From assembly GCA_050084985.1 (NCBI GenBank), contig JBITNC010000001.1, positions 87,978,001-88,042,000 on the forward strand: a stretch of DNA of 64,000 nt, given 5' to 3'. The position numbers and the translations under genes are program-made. Positions 47,822 through 57,663 of the stretch are shown here, in pieces (within the stretch, counting starts at the first letter, position 1; each line of letters begins with the position of its first letter). The DNA is from Nageia nagi (taxonomy: Eukaryota > Pinophyta). Under the pieces are notes generated by a model. It did not search any database. It was not told where the DNA came from and saw only the letters and a list, made by a program, of their open reading frames with translations.

Positions 47822-47852
47822 CTTATCTGATCTGTCGCTGCTCTGATCCAAT
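47822..47852 (-). promoter_or_regulatory. I-box (GATAAG) and inverted CCAAT motif
   Basis: On the gene strand GATAAG lies at 47822-47827 and ATTGG (inverted CCAAT) at 47848-47852, within 135 bases of the ATG. GATA/I-box and CCAAT motifs are known light-response elements of Lhcb and rbcS promoters; function here is inferred. Confidence 0.5.
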
Positions 47853-47961
47853 GAGAGCGTGAGTTTTGGATTCCGTAATCGGAGATGGCAATCGTATTTC
47901 CGGCTCGTGCCGTGTCTGTATGATGTGTGGCCAACGTAACGCAGGGATACATGTGATAGGC

Positions 47962-47987
47962 TGACGTGGAAGAAAATAACACGTGTT
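47962..47987 (-). promoter_or_regulatory. G-box pair upstream of the Lhcb1-like gene
   Basis: CACGTG at 47980-47985 sits in the ten-base palindrome AACACGTGTT (47978-47987). An ACGT core (TGACGTGG on the plus strand) is at 47962-47969. G-boxes bind bZIP and bHLH factors in light-regulated plant promoters. Confidence 0.5.
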
Positions 47988-47999
47988 TCGTTTGTGGCT

Positions 48000-48384
48000 T
48001 AGAGGTTTGAAGATTTGTTTGCTGATGTGGAGTAAGAACAAGTCTTAAGGGAGTTGGAAAAAAAAATGGGTGAAAAAACTTTGAAGTTGAAAAAGAATTC
48101 TGATGTGTAGTAGGGAACATGTTTTAAAGGAGTGGCATAAAAAGTGGGTGAAAAAATTTTGAAGTTGAAAAAAGATTGGATTTAGGTTTGAATCTTCTTC
48201 ATTTTCTTGTGTTCTTTTTCTTTAACATAGAGAGGATTCAATTGGTGAGTGAGTTCAAATAGTTGTGATTGTTATTGTTATATATTTGTTCATTCAAGAA
48301 CATATTTGGTTCAGTAGTTATGTATTAAGTTATTAATTTTTTAAATGTTAATAACTACATTATAAGTAATTATTTTAAATTTAT
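48000..48384. other. No gene recognised; upstream of Lhcb1-like gene
   Basis: AT-rich. A near-duplicate block occurs here: AAATGGGTGAAAAAACTTTGAAGTTG (48064-) and AAAGTGGGTGAAAAAATTTTGAAGTTG (48140-). Confidence 0.5.
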
Positions 48385-48573
48385 TTTAAATATATCATTG
48401 ATAAGGAACATGATCTAGTAGTGGTACATTTCAATTTTATGCCTTTTAAAATTCGATTTAATAAATTCGAATCGTTCTAATTTTTTTATAACTTCTTCCT
48501 TGCTTAGTTATCTACTTATAACAAAAGTTTCAAGTTGTTATTATCAAATTTGATAGGTTAATCGTATATGTGA
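48385..48573. repeat. Left arm of inverted repeat bracketing Gypsy D
   Basis: The reverse complement aligns with 63183-63363 over about 180 bases at roughly 80 per cent. Shared blocks include ATTAACCTATCAAATTTGAT, ACTTGAAAC, GCAAGGAA, ATTAGAA and GGCATAAA. Confidence 0.75.
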
Positions 48574-48692
48574 TTTAATGCTCAACTACTATTGTAAGTG
48601 TAATTAACAATGGGGGATTATAATTGACATCGATAGGTTTGACTTTAGAAAAGTGTTATTTTGAATAGTTTCTACGATGATGCGTAATGCTA
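48574..48692. other. Spacer between inverted-repeat arm and Gypsy D LTR
   Basis: About 120 bases with no counterpart on the other side, where the right arm touches the LTR directly. Confidence 0.5.
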
Positions 48693-49070
48693 CGATCTTG
48701 CTAGATCTTAAATAAAATAATGCAAAAACAACAAGATTTCCAGCTTTTCAATGAAATAAGAGTAGATATGCAAACTCATCAATATTCAATAAATAATAGA
48801 ACTCGAATTTGCAAATGAAAAACTGAATCACAATTAGCTTTACTGAATAAGAGCTGAATCGTTGGTCACTTCGAGGGGGCTTTCTCCTTACACTTCAAAT
48901 CCAAAAATATGAGCTGAATGATGACATTCTCAAGCCGTACAACATCTTTATATGATACTAACCCTAACCTTAAGCCGCCCTACTAATAATTATGGTATTC
49001 ACATTACAATCCAGTTACATAATAAGTATACTACTAATATAATTAAATGTTAGGATGTGGGATCCTAACA
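48693..49070 (-). repeat. 3' LTR of Gypsy D
   Basis: It matches 62801-63182 end to end with about 10 per cent difference; on the element strand it starts TGTTAGGATCCCACATCC. Confidence 0.9.
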
Positions 49071-49083
49071 TGCCACCCCTCTT
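49071..49083 (-). other. Polypurine tract of Gypsy D
   Basis: On the element strand AAGAGGGGTGGCA directly precedes the 3' LTR. A GAGGACAAAGCTTTG block stands just before it, like the GAGGACAA box usual at this place in plant Gypsy elements. Confidence 0.7.
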
Positions 49084-49119
49084 AGAACAAAGCTTTGTCC
49101 TCAAAGCTTAAATTTAGGA

Positions 49120-50330
49120 AATTATAGCTATAGTTGATGTAGCACTTCCCAAGTTGCATCTTCAGGTTCCAATCCTCGCCACTGCACTAGAACTTCAATA
49201 ATAGTAGGGATTCCGAAGTTGGCAGGAACGTCGTGCTAAAACTCCTTCAGGTTCAATTAGCATGGAGCCATCTTCTGCTAACTCTGGTAATTGTGTTTGA
49301 ATCTGTACCTGGGAACCAACCACTCTCTTAAGATAAGAGACATGAAAAACTGGATGGATTCTAGAAGCAATCGGTAACTCCAACTTGTAGGCAGTAGGTC
49401 CAATGCGCTGAAGAACTTTATAAGGCCTGTAGAATTTTGGAGCCAACTTTTGTGATCCTTTGATCTTAAGGGATTTTTGTCTATAAGGCTGAAGTCGTAA
49501 AAATACATGTCACCCTCTTGAAATTCTCTCTTGACTCGTTGTTGATCAACTTGTTGCTTCATAGGTGTTGTGCAGCTTGTAGGTTTTCCTTGAGCAAACG
49601 AAGAATACCATCTCGATTAATCAACTCTGAATCGACTCCGACACATTACTACTGCCTGCCACATAAGATGACACTGTAGGGGATGCCTGTCCATACAATG
49701 CTTCATAGGGAGTCATCTTGATTGAGGAATGGTATGAAGAATTGTACCACCATTCGGACCAATGGGAGCCATTTTACCCAATGAATTGGTTGTACTGAAG
49801 CAAAGCAATGTAAATAAGCCTCTAAACACTTATTGACAATTTCTGTTTGACCATCAGTTTGGGGGTGATAGGCTGAACTCATGTTGAGTTGGGTTCCTTG
49901 AAGCTTAAAAAATTCCCTCCAAAAATGACTAGTGAAGGTTGGATCACGATCACTGACAATAGTCTTTGGCATGCTATGAAGTTTGAAAATATTATCCATA
50001 AATAGCTAAGCCACATTGACGACCTTATAGGGATGGGATAAAGAAAGAAATGTGCATATTTAGATAATCGATCCACCACCACTATGATAACTGATTTGCC
50101 ATGTGATTTTGGAAGGCCCTCAATAAAGTCCATCTGTCCATGTATGCTCTAGGAATGGGAAGCGGTTGGAGGAGGCCTGGAGTGCTATTGTTTCCCCTTT
50201 CTTCGTTGACACACATCACATTCAGCTACAAACTATTTGATATCTTGTTTCATGCCAACCCAATAAAATGATCTAGCCACGCGCTTGTAGGTTTCAAGAA
50301 ACCAAAGTGTCCTGCAGCTGGTGTAGAATG
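49120..50330 (-). pseudogene. Integrase with chromodomain, Gypsy D
   Basis: Reading down the minus strand: core with [13 protein letters not shown] (first D), [16 protein letters not shown] (second D) and HPQTDGQTEIVNKCLE (E), all three catalytic residues intact; then KFYRPYKVLQRIGPTAYKLE and HPVFHVSYLKR of the C-terminal domain; last, after a frame change near 49205, EVLVQWRGLEPEDATWEVLH, the core of a CHROMO domain, the mark of chromoviruses. In known families this domain steers integration toward chosen chromatin. Stops and frame changes disable the gene. Confidence 0.88.
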
Positions 50331-50559
50331 CAATCATGTAGTATCGCTTCTCGACACTGCGACTGATGGTAACATTATCCTACCCTTGAATCTTAAAATT
50401 TCATTAGTCCATGTATGGTGGGGTTTCAGTGTAGGGTTAACTTTGAGTTGTTGAATCAACTCCTGGATAGAATTATCAGCAAGCCACTCCTGTTTAACCA
50501 TATCCATCCATTGTGGAACTGGTGAAGAAAAAGCTTGCAAGGTAGGTTGGTCTTCAAAT

Positions 50560-51960
50560 TTTCATGATAAAGCATCAGCAACCACATTTTCTTTACCCTT
50601 GCAATACATTATGTCATAATCATACCCCAAAAGTTTTGTGACCCATTTATGTTGCTTAGGAGTTGAGATTCATTGTTCCAAGAAGTACTTCAGGCTATGA
50701 TGGTCTGTAAGGATGAGGAAGTGTCGACTAATTAGGTACGATCGCCATCGTTGCACCGCATGAATGATAGCCATCATTTCTTTTTCATATGTTGACCTTC
50801 CCAAATTTTTTCCTGATAGTGCCTTACTGGTAAAAGCTAGAGGTCTTCCTTCCTGCATCAAAACTGCACCAATTCCCACACATAAGCATCACTTTCAATG
50901 ACAAATGTTTTTGAGAAGTTTGGCATGGCTAAGACAAGAGTAGAACACATTGCCCCTTTTAACTTATTAAAAGCATCCTCTGCTTGAGGTGACCAACTGA
51001 ATGCATTCTTTTTCAATAGGGTTGTCATTGGTGCTGCTATTTTACCATAGTCTTTTACAAACTTACGGTAATACCCAGTCAATCCAAGGAATCCTCGTAA
51101 ACTTCTTAGAGACTTAGGGGCACTCCAATTTTGCATGTCTTGAATTTTATGGGGATCCACCTTGACCCTTTCCTTTAAAATAATATGCCCCAAATACTCA
51201 ACCTTGGTCTTCCCAAAGGAACATTTTGACTCCTTAGCATACAACTAGTTGGCACACATAACTTGTAAAGTTTGGTCTACATGTGCCACATGTTCTTCCC
51301 AAGTTTTTCTATAAACCAGAATGTCATCAAAGAAAACCAAAATGAATTTTCTAAGAATGGATGGAAGATATGATTCATTAAAATTTGGAAGGTAGAGGGT
51401 GCATTTGTAAGACCAAACAGCATCACCAAAAATTCATAATGGCCATCATGAGTGCGAAAAGCAATTTTTGGGATATCTTCCTCCTTAAGTCAAATCTGAT
51501 GATACCCTGACCGCAAATCTAATTTTGAAAAATATTTGGCCCCATGTAACTCATCCAACAATTCATCAATAACTGGGATAGGAAACTTATCCTTCACAGT
51601 GATTTTGTTAAGAGCTCGAAAGTCTACACACATCCGCCATGAACCATCTTTTTTACGAACCAAAATCATAGGAGAAGAATAGGGACTTACACTGGGTCTT
51701 ATGATTCCTGCTTCCAACATTTCCTAGACCAATCTTTCAATTTCATTTTTCTGCAAGTAAGGATATCGATATGGTCTAATGTTTGGTGGTAGACTACCAG
51801 GAATCAATTGGATGGCATGATCATGAGAACGATGAGGAGGTAACCCCGTAGGCTCTTCAAAGATATCTTTATGCTGATCCACCAACTATTGCAATGCGTT
51901 AGACTCCCCCACTTTTAATTCCATGGACTGAATAAAAAATAATTGGGCCATCATTCCCTT
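50560..51960 (-). pseudogene. Reverse transcriptase and RNase H, Gypsy D
   Basis: RT motifs: [72 protein letters not shown], and the active site [13 protein letters not shown] near 51320, intact. Then KESKCSFGKTKVEYLGHII and LGLTGYYRKFVKDYG. RNase H: FVIESDAY, VLMQEGRPLAFTSKAL, LILTDHHSLKYFLEQ. Stop and frame breaks lie at 51245-51490 and near 50880. Confidence 0.88.
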
Positions 51961-51966
51961 CCTAGT

Positions 51967-52560
51967 TCAATGAAGGATCTTTTCTATACGATGTGAACTC
52001 ACAACAAGTGAAGGTCCTACTCGTAACCCTGTGAGAGTATACTCTTGTCCCCCAACTATGAACTTCATCCAAAGTTTTGCAAAATCCCATAAGATTGGTC
52101 CCAAAGTTCTAAGCCATTGTGCCCCTAAGACAACGTCACATCCACCTAAGGGTAATGCATACATGTCACTCTTCAAGGTGTAGTGACCCATTTTGAGCTT
52201 GACATTACGACAAGTTCCCTTGCATGCTATCTTTCCTCCATTTCCAATCATTACCTCAAAGTTGTTGGTAGGATGTATGTAGCAATTGGCATCTCATGCT
52301 ACTCATGGATCAATGAAGTTGTGTGTACTTCCAGAATCTAGCAACATAATGAGAGTTTTCTTTTTGAAGGATCCTTTGACCTTCATGGTTTGTGGAGAAG
52401 AAATTTTGGCAAGAGCATTAAGTGAAATTTCAGGAGTATCTTCATTGGTGTTACCAGTTTCAGTGGCCTCTTCCTCTATCTCGATCTCCTCATCATCAGA
52501 TTGGTCACTGGGAGCATTTGCATTCAATAAGTACAATTTTTGTGTGGTGCATCAATGTCC
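51967..52560 (-). pseudogene. Protease, Gypsy D
   Basis: An acidic linker (SDDEEIEIEEEATE) leads to the retropepsin: LIMLLDSGSTHNFIDP keeps the D-S-G active site. After a stop near 52300, GDVVLGAQWLRTLGPI follows on the minus strand, the usual C-terminal part of the protease domain. Confidence 0.8.
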
Positions 52561-53278
52561 TGGTCCAAACTTCTCATCATAATTATAGCAAATTCCCTTC
52601 TTGCGATGCTCTTCCATTTCTTGTGGGGTTACCCTCTTAATTTGTAGTGGTCAATCCATTCTTGGAGTTTGAGGATGATGGGGTGGTGTCCCAAACTGTT
52701 ATCATCCTTGGCGATGCTAAGCATTGAACTTATCCTCAGCCAACTTTGCCAACCCTATTGCCTCCATCATTGTATTAGGTTTAAACATTTTGACTTCAGT
52801 CTTAATTTCCTCCTTTAAGCCACTAATAAAACAACTTTTGAAAAAAGCTTCATCCAACCCTGTTGTATGATTTGCAAGTTTCTCAAATTGGGTTTGATAG
52901 TCTCTTACTGTTGATGTCTATCGTAACTTAGTGAGTGCTCCTGTGAAGTCCTCAAAAGCAGTCAGCCCAAACCTGGCTAGTAGTTGTTTTATGAATTCCC
53001 CCCAATCAGGATGGCCATTAGTTCTTTCAAACCACTGATACCATTGAATAGCCTCAAGATCCAAATGAAATGAAGCAATGCTAACCTTTTGATCCTTAGG
53101 AATTTGGTTTAAGGAAAAGTATTGCTCAGATCGATAGATCCAACTAGTCGGGTCCTCTCCATCGAACCTAGGAAAATCAAGCTTAGTTGTTCTTGGAATA
53201 ATAGATGCATGTGGACCTGCTTGTTGGTAGGTATTCCTATTTTGATTAGAACTTCCTGCTGATGAAGTTTGTGCTTAT
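52561..53278 (-). pseudogene. gag, C-terminal part, Gypsy D
   Basis: Reading on the minus strand: LDFPRFDGEDPTSWIYRSEQ, VSIASFHLDLEAIQWYQWFE, WGEFIKQLLARFG, KSCFISGLKEEIKTEV, AIGLAKLAEDKFNA. This is a typical plant chromovirus gag. The zinc knuckle (KGICYNYDEKFGPGH near 52580) has lost a cysteine. The gene is cut at 53278 by Copia C and resumes at 61936. Confidence 0.82.
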
Positions 53279-53767
53279 TGTTAGAATTTGTAATGAAATA
53301 TTATGAATATCTAAAATCCTTGTAAATTCAATTAATCACTTAAAGGATATTTAGATACCTTAAGGGATTAATTGAATTCTTTATTATGTAAACTTTGACC
53401 TTACCATGTGGTTAGTTGGTAGGTTAAAGTTAGGTAATATATTTATTGTAACCCTAACCTTACCCTTAGGTTAAAGGGAGGTTAGGGAGGTGCTCTCATG
53501 CTATAAATAGAGGGCCTCTCCTCTTGTAATTTAACTTAGATTTTGAGTAAGATTACTCTACTAGTTTGTGTAGGAGAGAAAGGAATTGTAGTAAGAGGGT
53601 GCATAGTTTGAGAATTGAGATCTAGTTGTGGATGTACTCCCAAGGAGGGAGGAACCACTTATATTGGTATTATCTTGTGTGAATGGTGTTATTAGCTTGT
53701 AGATGTTGAATGATTAAGTTTCCTATAGTCTTGGACCTTGAGGATTAGTGTAGATCTAATTCCATCA
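53279..53767 (+). repeat. 5' LTR of Copia C
   Basis: TGTTAGAATTTGTAATG at the start, CTAATTCCATCA at the end. TATAAATA at 53502-53509 is followed by GAGGGCCTCTCC. Confidence 0.95.
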
Positions 53768-53769
53768 AT

Positions 53770-53781
53770 TGGTATCAGATC
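53770..53781 (+). other. Primer-binding site of Copia C
   Basis: TGGTATCAGATC, two bases after the LTR, one to two changes from the initiator-Met tRNA site TGGTATCAGAGC. Confidence 0.85.
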
Positions 53782-53915
53782 TTGGTGTGGAAGCTCCTTC
53801 AACATTATTTGAAACTTTTTCAATTTGGAGACAAAATCTTGCCTAGTGCTTCCATTTTCAATGAAATCCATGACCATAGCAACCAAATCATGTTCACTTT
53901 CAAGGCTTCCCTTAT

Positions 53916-54440
53916 CTCCACCTCGTATGCCATGTCTACATCTCTCTTCTTGCAGAAACCCAGTAGTGCAGGCTAGTAAGACCTCAACTTGGGGAGAATC
54001 CCATGTTCCGTCATCTTCTTCACCAAGTTGAATGCCAACATGGCATCCTCATTGGCAACTGCTAGCCAGGCAGCGGTAATGAACGTGGCCTCATTTGTAG
54101 GGATTTTATCCAGGCCCATCTAGGTATATATCTCAAAGCCCCGCTTGAGTGCTAAGTCCTTCACATTGTTAGTGGGTTCCTCAAATGGGTCCTCTACTTT
54201 GGCTACGTTGCGGTCAATGCCTCTATTGGATGGTTTTAGGACACCCATAGCTATGGAGGAGTAGAGGTAGAGGAGAACATTGTAGTGGTGTTGGGTCAGA
54301 GAAATGTTTTCTACTCTGGCTTTATCGTAGAGCTTCAGGGCTTCCATGAAGTCCCCGAGTTTCAAACACATGTCCAGCCCATATTAGAGATGACCCTGTG
54401 GAGTTTTGTTTCTCTTTTTCCTTTTTTTTATGTGATCTGG
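53916..54440 (-). pseudogene. PRORP (protein-only RNase P) gene fragment captured in Copia C
   Basis: On the minus strand about 175 codons in one frame read as the start of the PPR region of a plant PRORP, the protein enzyme that trims tRNA 5' ends. In order: LDMCLKLGDFMEALKLYDKA (PPR helix pair), LTQHHYNVLLYLYSS, KRGFEIYT, MGLDKIPTNEATFITAA, NEDAMLAFNLVKKMTEHGI, PKLRSY, PALLGFCKKRDVDMAYEVE. Order and spacing follow the plant PRORP1 pattern I recall, with a longer loop before KRGFEIY. A lysine-rich stretch and PQGHL stand before LDMC, as in the family. Stops at 54120 and near 53967 and two later interruptions kill it. The catalytic NYN metallonuclease domain is absent. No other copy of the Copia family here has it. 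Homology is judged from memory, not alignment. Confidence 0.75.
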
Positions 54441-56778
54441 TTGGTTGGAGTTTTGCTCTTATTTGCAGAACATCCTTCTTGAGAGATTGAAGGAATACGA
54501 ACAATGAGCTTGGTTGGCTATGCAGTACGTCGAGCAGCATAGCAGGAGCATGTATGCATGCTTTATCGTAGATCTATCAAAAATGCCCTCAGCTAGTGCA
54601 TTCATCGCCATAGATTTTAGGAAGAATGGTCGTACATGCCTTTACTGTGCCTTCTCCCTCCTCCCTCACTGGTTGCACCCTTGGTCAGCCTTTCCAAGAC
54701 CTCGTAAGGTTTTCATTGGCATTATTTTCCTCCTTGATCATGAATTCCACCTCAGCATGATGTGTAGGCTGCTCCTCCTGATTAAACCATAAGCCCTTCT
54801 CCTTTGTGTGGCCCCTTTTTGCTTTGCATGACCCTCTGCATGCATCTGCATAAACTCCTCCCACACAACATGAATGGTGGGAAAGGTGATTGATTTGGTT
54901 GGTCTTTAGTGGCTAGTGAATCACAATTGATGGCCCTCATTCTTCAAAAAAAAAAAACTCATTTTGCGCATATCTTGGTATCATTGAAGTCCACAAAATT
55001 GTACTGCATCAGCATCTTGTCAAACAATTCATGTGCCGAATCTCTGTGTGCTTAACTCCATGCTCTCCATGTCCCTTTAACGTCTACTCTTCTCCTACGC
55101 AACCCTCTTCTCCTCCCTCTGCATCTTCTCCTTGACGTTGCCCTCCTTGTCTTAGAATAAAGTTGGAGGTTTCTTTTTTCTTCTTTGTACATTTAATTTT
55201 TTTGTTGACTACTTGCATATTCTTAAATGCACATGCAAAGCAACGTTTACTCCTTCTTGGTAAGGGAAGGGTAGCCATTTTTCTTACCTAAAAGCATTTA
55301 TAACTTTGAGTGCTTAGGTAAAAGTAGCATTAACTATGCATAGGTCTCCTTTCTTTTTCATTAATACTTGCAAGCTCTCTAGAAGCAAATATATCCTTCT
55401 TTGGTAGGCATTTATTTTTTCTTTGCTTGCAAGCCATCTCCTTTATACATTATGCATCATTACTCTTAAATGCTATTCCAATTTTTTTAAAAAATGTGGC
55501 ACATGGAGGATATTTTGGAGTATAATTTTTTTCTCTAAGTATGGTAATTTACTTAGGCAAAACTTTTTTAGTAAAAAAAAAAAAAAAATTTGCTAAGGTA
55601 ATTTAAGTATGCTATGTCTACTATTTTTTTTTTTTTTGCATACAATTTTTAGGGATAAAACCTTAAAAGGGGGAGAATTTAGTGCCTTTTGGAGTCATTA
55701 AATGTCAAGTTTGTTAATGCTTAACTTATGCATTTTTTTAATTCTCTAAATGCTTAAACTAATGCTAAAGTAGGACTTAAGCATTGTCTATGAATTCATG
55801 ATTTATGCCAAGTATGAATGGACTTATTCATTAAATGTTAAGTTATGAATAAACCCTAGGCATTCTTTGCTAAGTGATTTATGGCATTTCTTTTTACTAG
55901 TCATGAGTAGGACTTAGAACATTTAAAAATGAATTCATGCTAAGTATAGAACTTATGCAATTTTTTTTTTTAAATTAATGAATGGATTAATTCTAAGTAG
56001 GACTTAGCCTTTTTTAAAAATTCATTAAAGTGATGAATGAATTTATGAACTTGAGCAAGTATGCAAAATGTAAAAATGTCCTTTAGGGGTTAGTACAAAA
56101 CCCATTGGACTCTTATATTTTAAGTTCTTGTGGATGATGTATTTTTAATACTTTATATTTTTGCATAATTGCTTTATACTTGAAAAATGCAAAATATTGA
56201 AAGTAACCCCTAAAATGAACACATCCGCACGTACTTTTCCATAACATGACTTGTTTGGGGAGCCACGAGGGGAGGACAGGGCAGACTGGAGCCTTTTTAG
56301 CCTGAAGAACCAAGTGGTGGTAAATCCATCTTAATTGCCCCTAAGACCTCTGTTGGATTGGACATAACTCTATTAGGTGGACAGGCGTGTGTGTAGTGAT
56401 ACCACATGTCTGCACATCCATTCAGGGATTATCCTGATAACCTAGAAGGAAAACTTGAAAACCTTAAACAAGATAATTAAAATGGCCGGTCCAAGATACG
56501 TCGGATCCTTGGAAAATAGTTGGTACTTCTCCTTGAGAGAGTATATTACTGACCAAGGTGAACTGGTTGAGGACTGGTAGTACTTGGGCTCCACTTTGTG
56601 GGCATCCAGGTGAAGGCCTAATTCTATACAAGAAAACAACCTCAACTTTATCCTTCTACGGATCTTGGTTTATAAGTTTGCACATGTGGGACATGTTTAC
56701 TTATCAATGTTTGATTTGTATAGATGGTAAATTGTAGAAATTTATTCATTCTTCTTGCTTATTTACTTTTGTGTAGCA
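54441..56778 (+). other. Rest of the Copia C leader
   Basis: From about 55480 it is homologous to the leaders of B and A. The part 54441-55480 is not found in A or B; on the minus strand it contains short readable stretches (for example AHELFDKMLMQYNFVDF near 54990-55040, and MATLPLPRRSKRCFACAF from 55278) that I cannot assign and that could belong to further captured sequence. Confidence 0.5.
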
Positions 56779-57663
56779 ATGGTTGAAACCTTCATACCCA
56801 AGCATATACTCGACGGTTCCAACTTCGGCATATGGGAACTTCGTATGAAAGCTAAGTTACAAGCAAGGAAGCTGTGGCAGATAGTTAATGAAGACTTGGT
56901 CGCTCCTACAGATGAGAAGGCTCTTGAAATCTACAACTCAAAGAATGAGTTAGCAACTTCAATGATTTATTGTGCAGTTTCAGATGATGTACTTCTCATG
57001 ATCTCTTCTTCAACATCAACAAAGGAAGCTTGGGATAAGCTGAAGAAAATTTACCTTGGGTCAAAATTTTTAAGGAGGTTTGCTATTTTACAAAAGTTGT
57101 TGCAATATCGTCAAGGTGAAGATGAAAGTGCTTCTATTTACTTGACCAAAATCATTGACCTCAGGACACAACTGGTTGGCTATGGGTGCAACTGGATCAA
57201 TGATGAGTTTATGGTCTTCATCATTCTTCAAAGCCTTTCTAGAAAGTTTAGTAACTTTGTCATGGTTATGGAAACTAGGCTCGATGATGAAGAAGATGTC
57301 ATCTCTCTTGATAACCTTTCTAGACTCCTTCTGAAGCATGAGAAAACTTTGAATAAGAAAATGTTGAACTTTTCTCCAAAGGACAATAACATTGCTCTAG
57401 GAGCAACCAAAACTCCTTTCAATAAGAAGTTCAATCATTATAAATTCAAAGATAACAAATCCTCATCTACCTTTAGGAAGCATGAGAAAAAGGGTAACAA
57501 TAATGGCAACTTCAAGCAAAGGAATGACAAAGCTGGATCAAGTAATCCAAAACCTAAGGAAAGATTTGATGGAAATTGTAACTTTTGTGGCATCTTTGGT
57601 CATAAAGAGTATGATTGTCATAAAAGAGATTTGCTGAAAAAGGTAAGGGAAATGCAAATGTAA
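56779..57663 (+). CDS. gag protein of Copia C
   Basis: The best-preserved retroelement frame in the window: 294 codons without internal stop. The start MVETFIPKHILDGSNFGIWE is chosen because it matches the starts of A and B; an ATG 24 bases earlier is not conserved. The UBN2-type gag core includes MKAKLQARKLWQIVNEDL, STKEAWDKLKKIYLGSKFLR, YGCNWINDEFMVFIILQSL and VISLDNLSRLLLKHEKTL. A lysine/asparagine-rich linker leads to an intact CCHC knuckle, CNFCGIFGHKEYDCH. It forms the virus-like particle. The frame ends at TAA 57661; pol continues in another frame. Confidence 0.9.
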   Translation: MVETFIPKHILDGSNFGIWELRMKAKLQARKLWQIVNEDLVAPTDEKALEIYNSKNELATSMIYCAVSDDVLLMISSSTSTKEAWDKLKKIYLGSKFLRRFAILQKLLQYRQGEDESASIYLTKIIDLRTQLVGYGCNWINDEFMVFIILQSLSRKFSNFVMVMETRLDDEEDVISLDNLSRLLLKHEKTLNKKMLNFSPKDNNIALGATKTPFNKKFNHYKFKDNKSSSTFRKHEKKGNNNGNFKQRNDKAGSSNPKPKERFDGNCNFCGIFGHKEYDCHKRDLLKKVREMQM

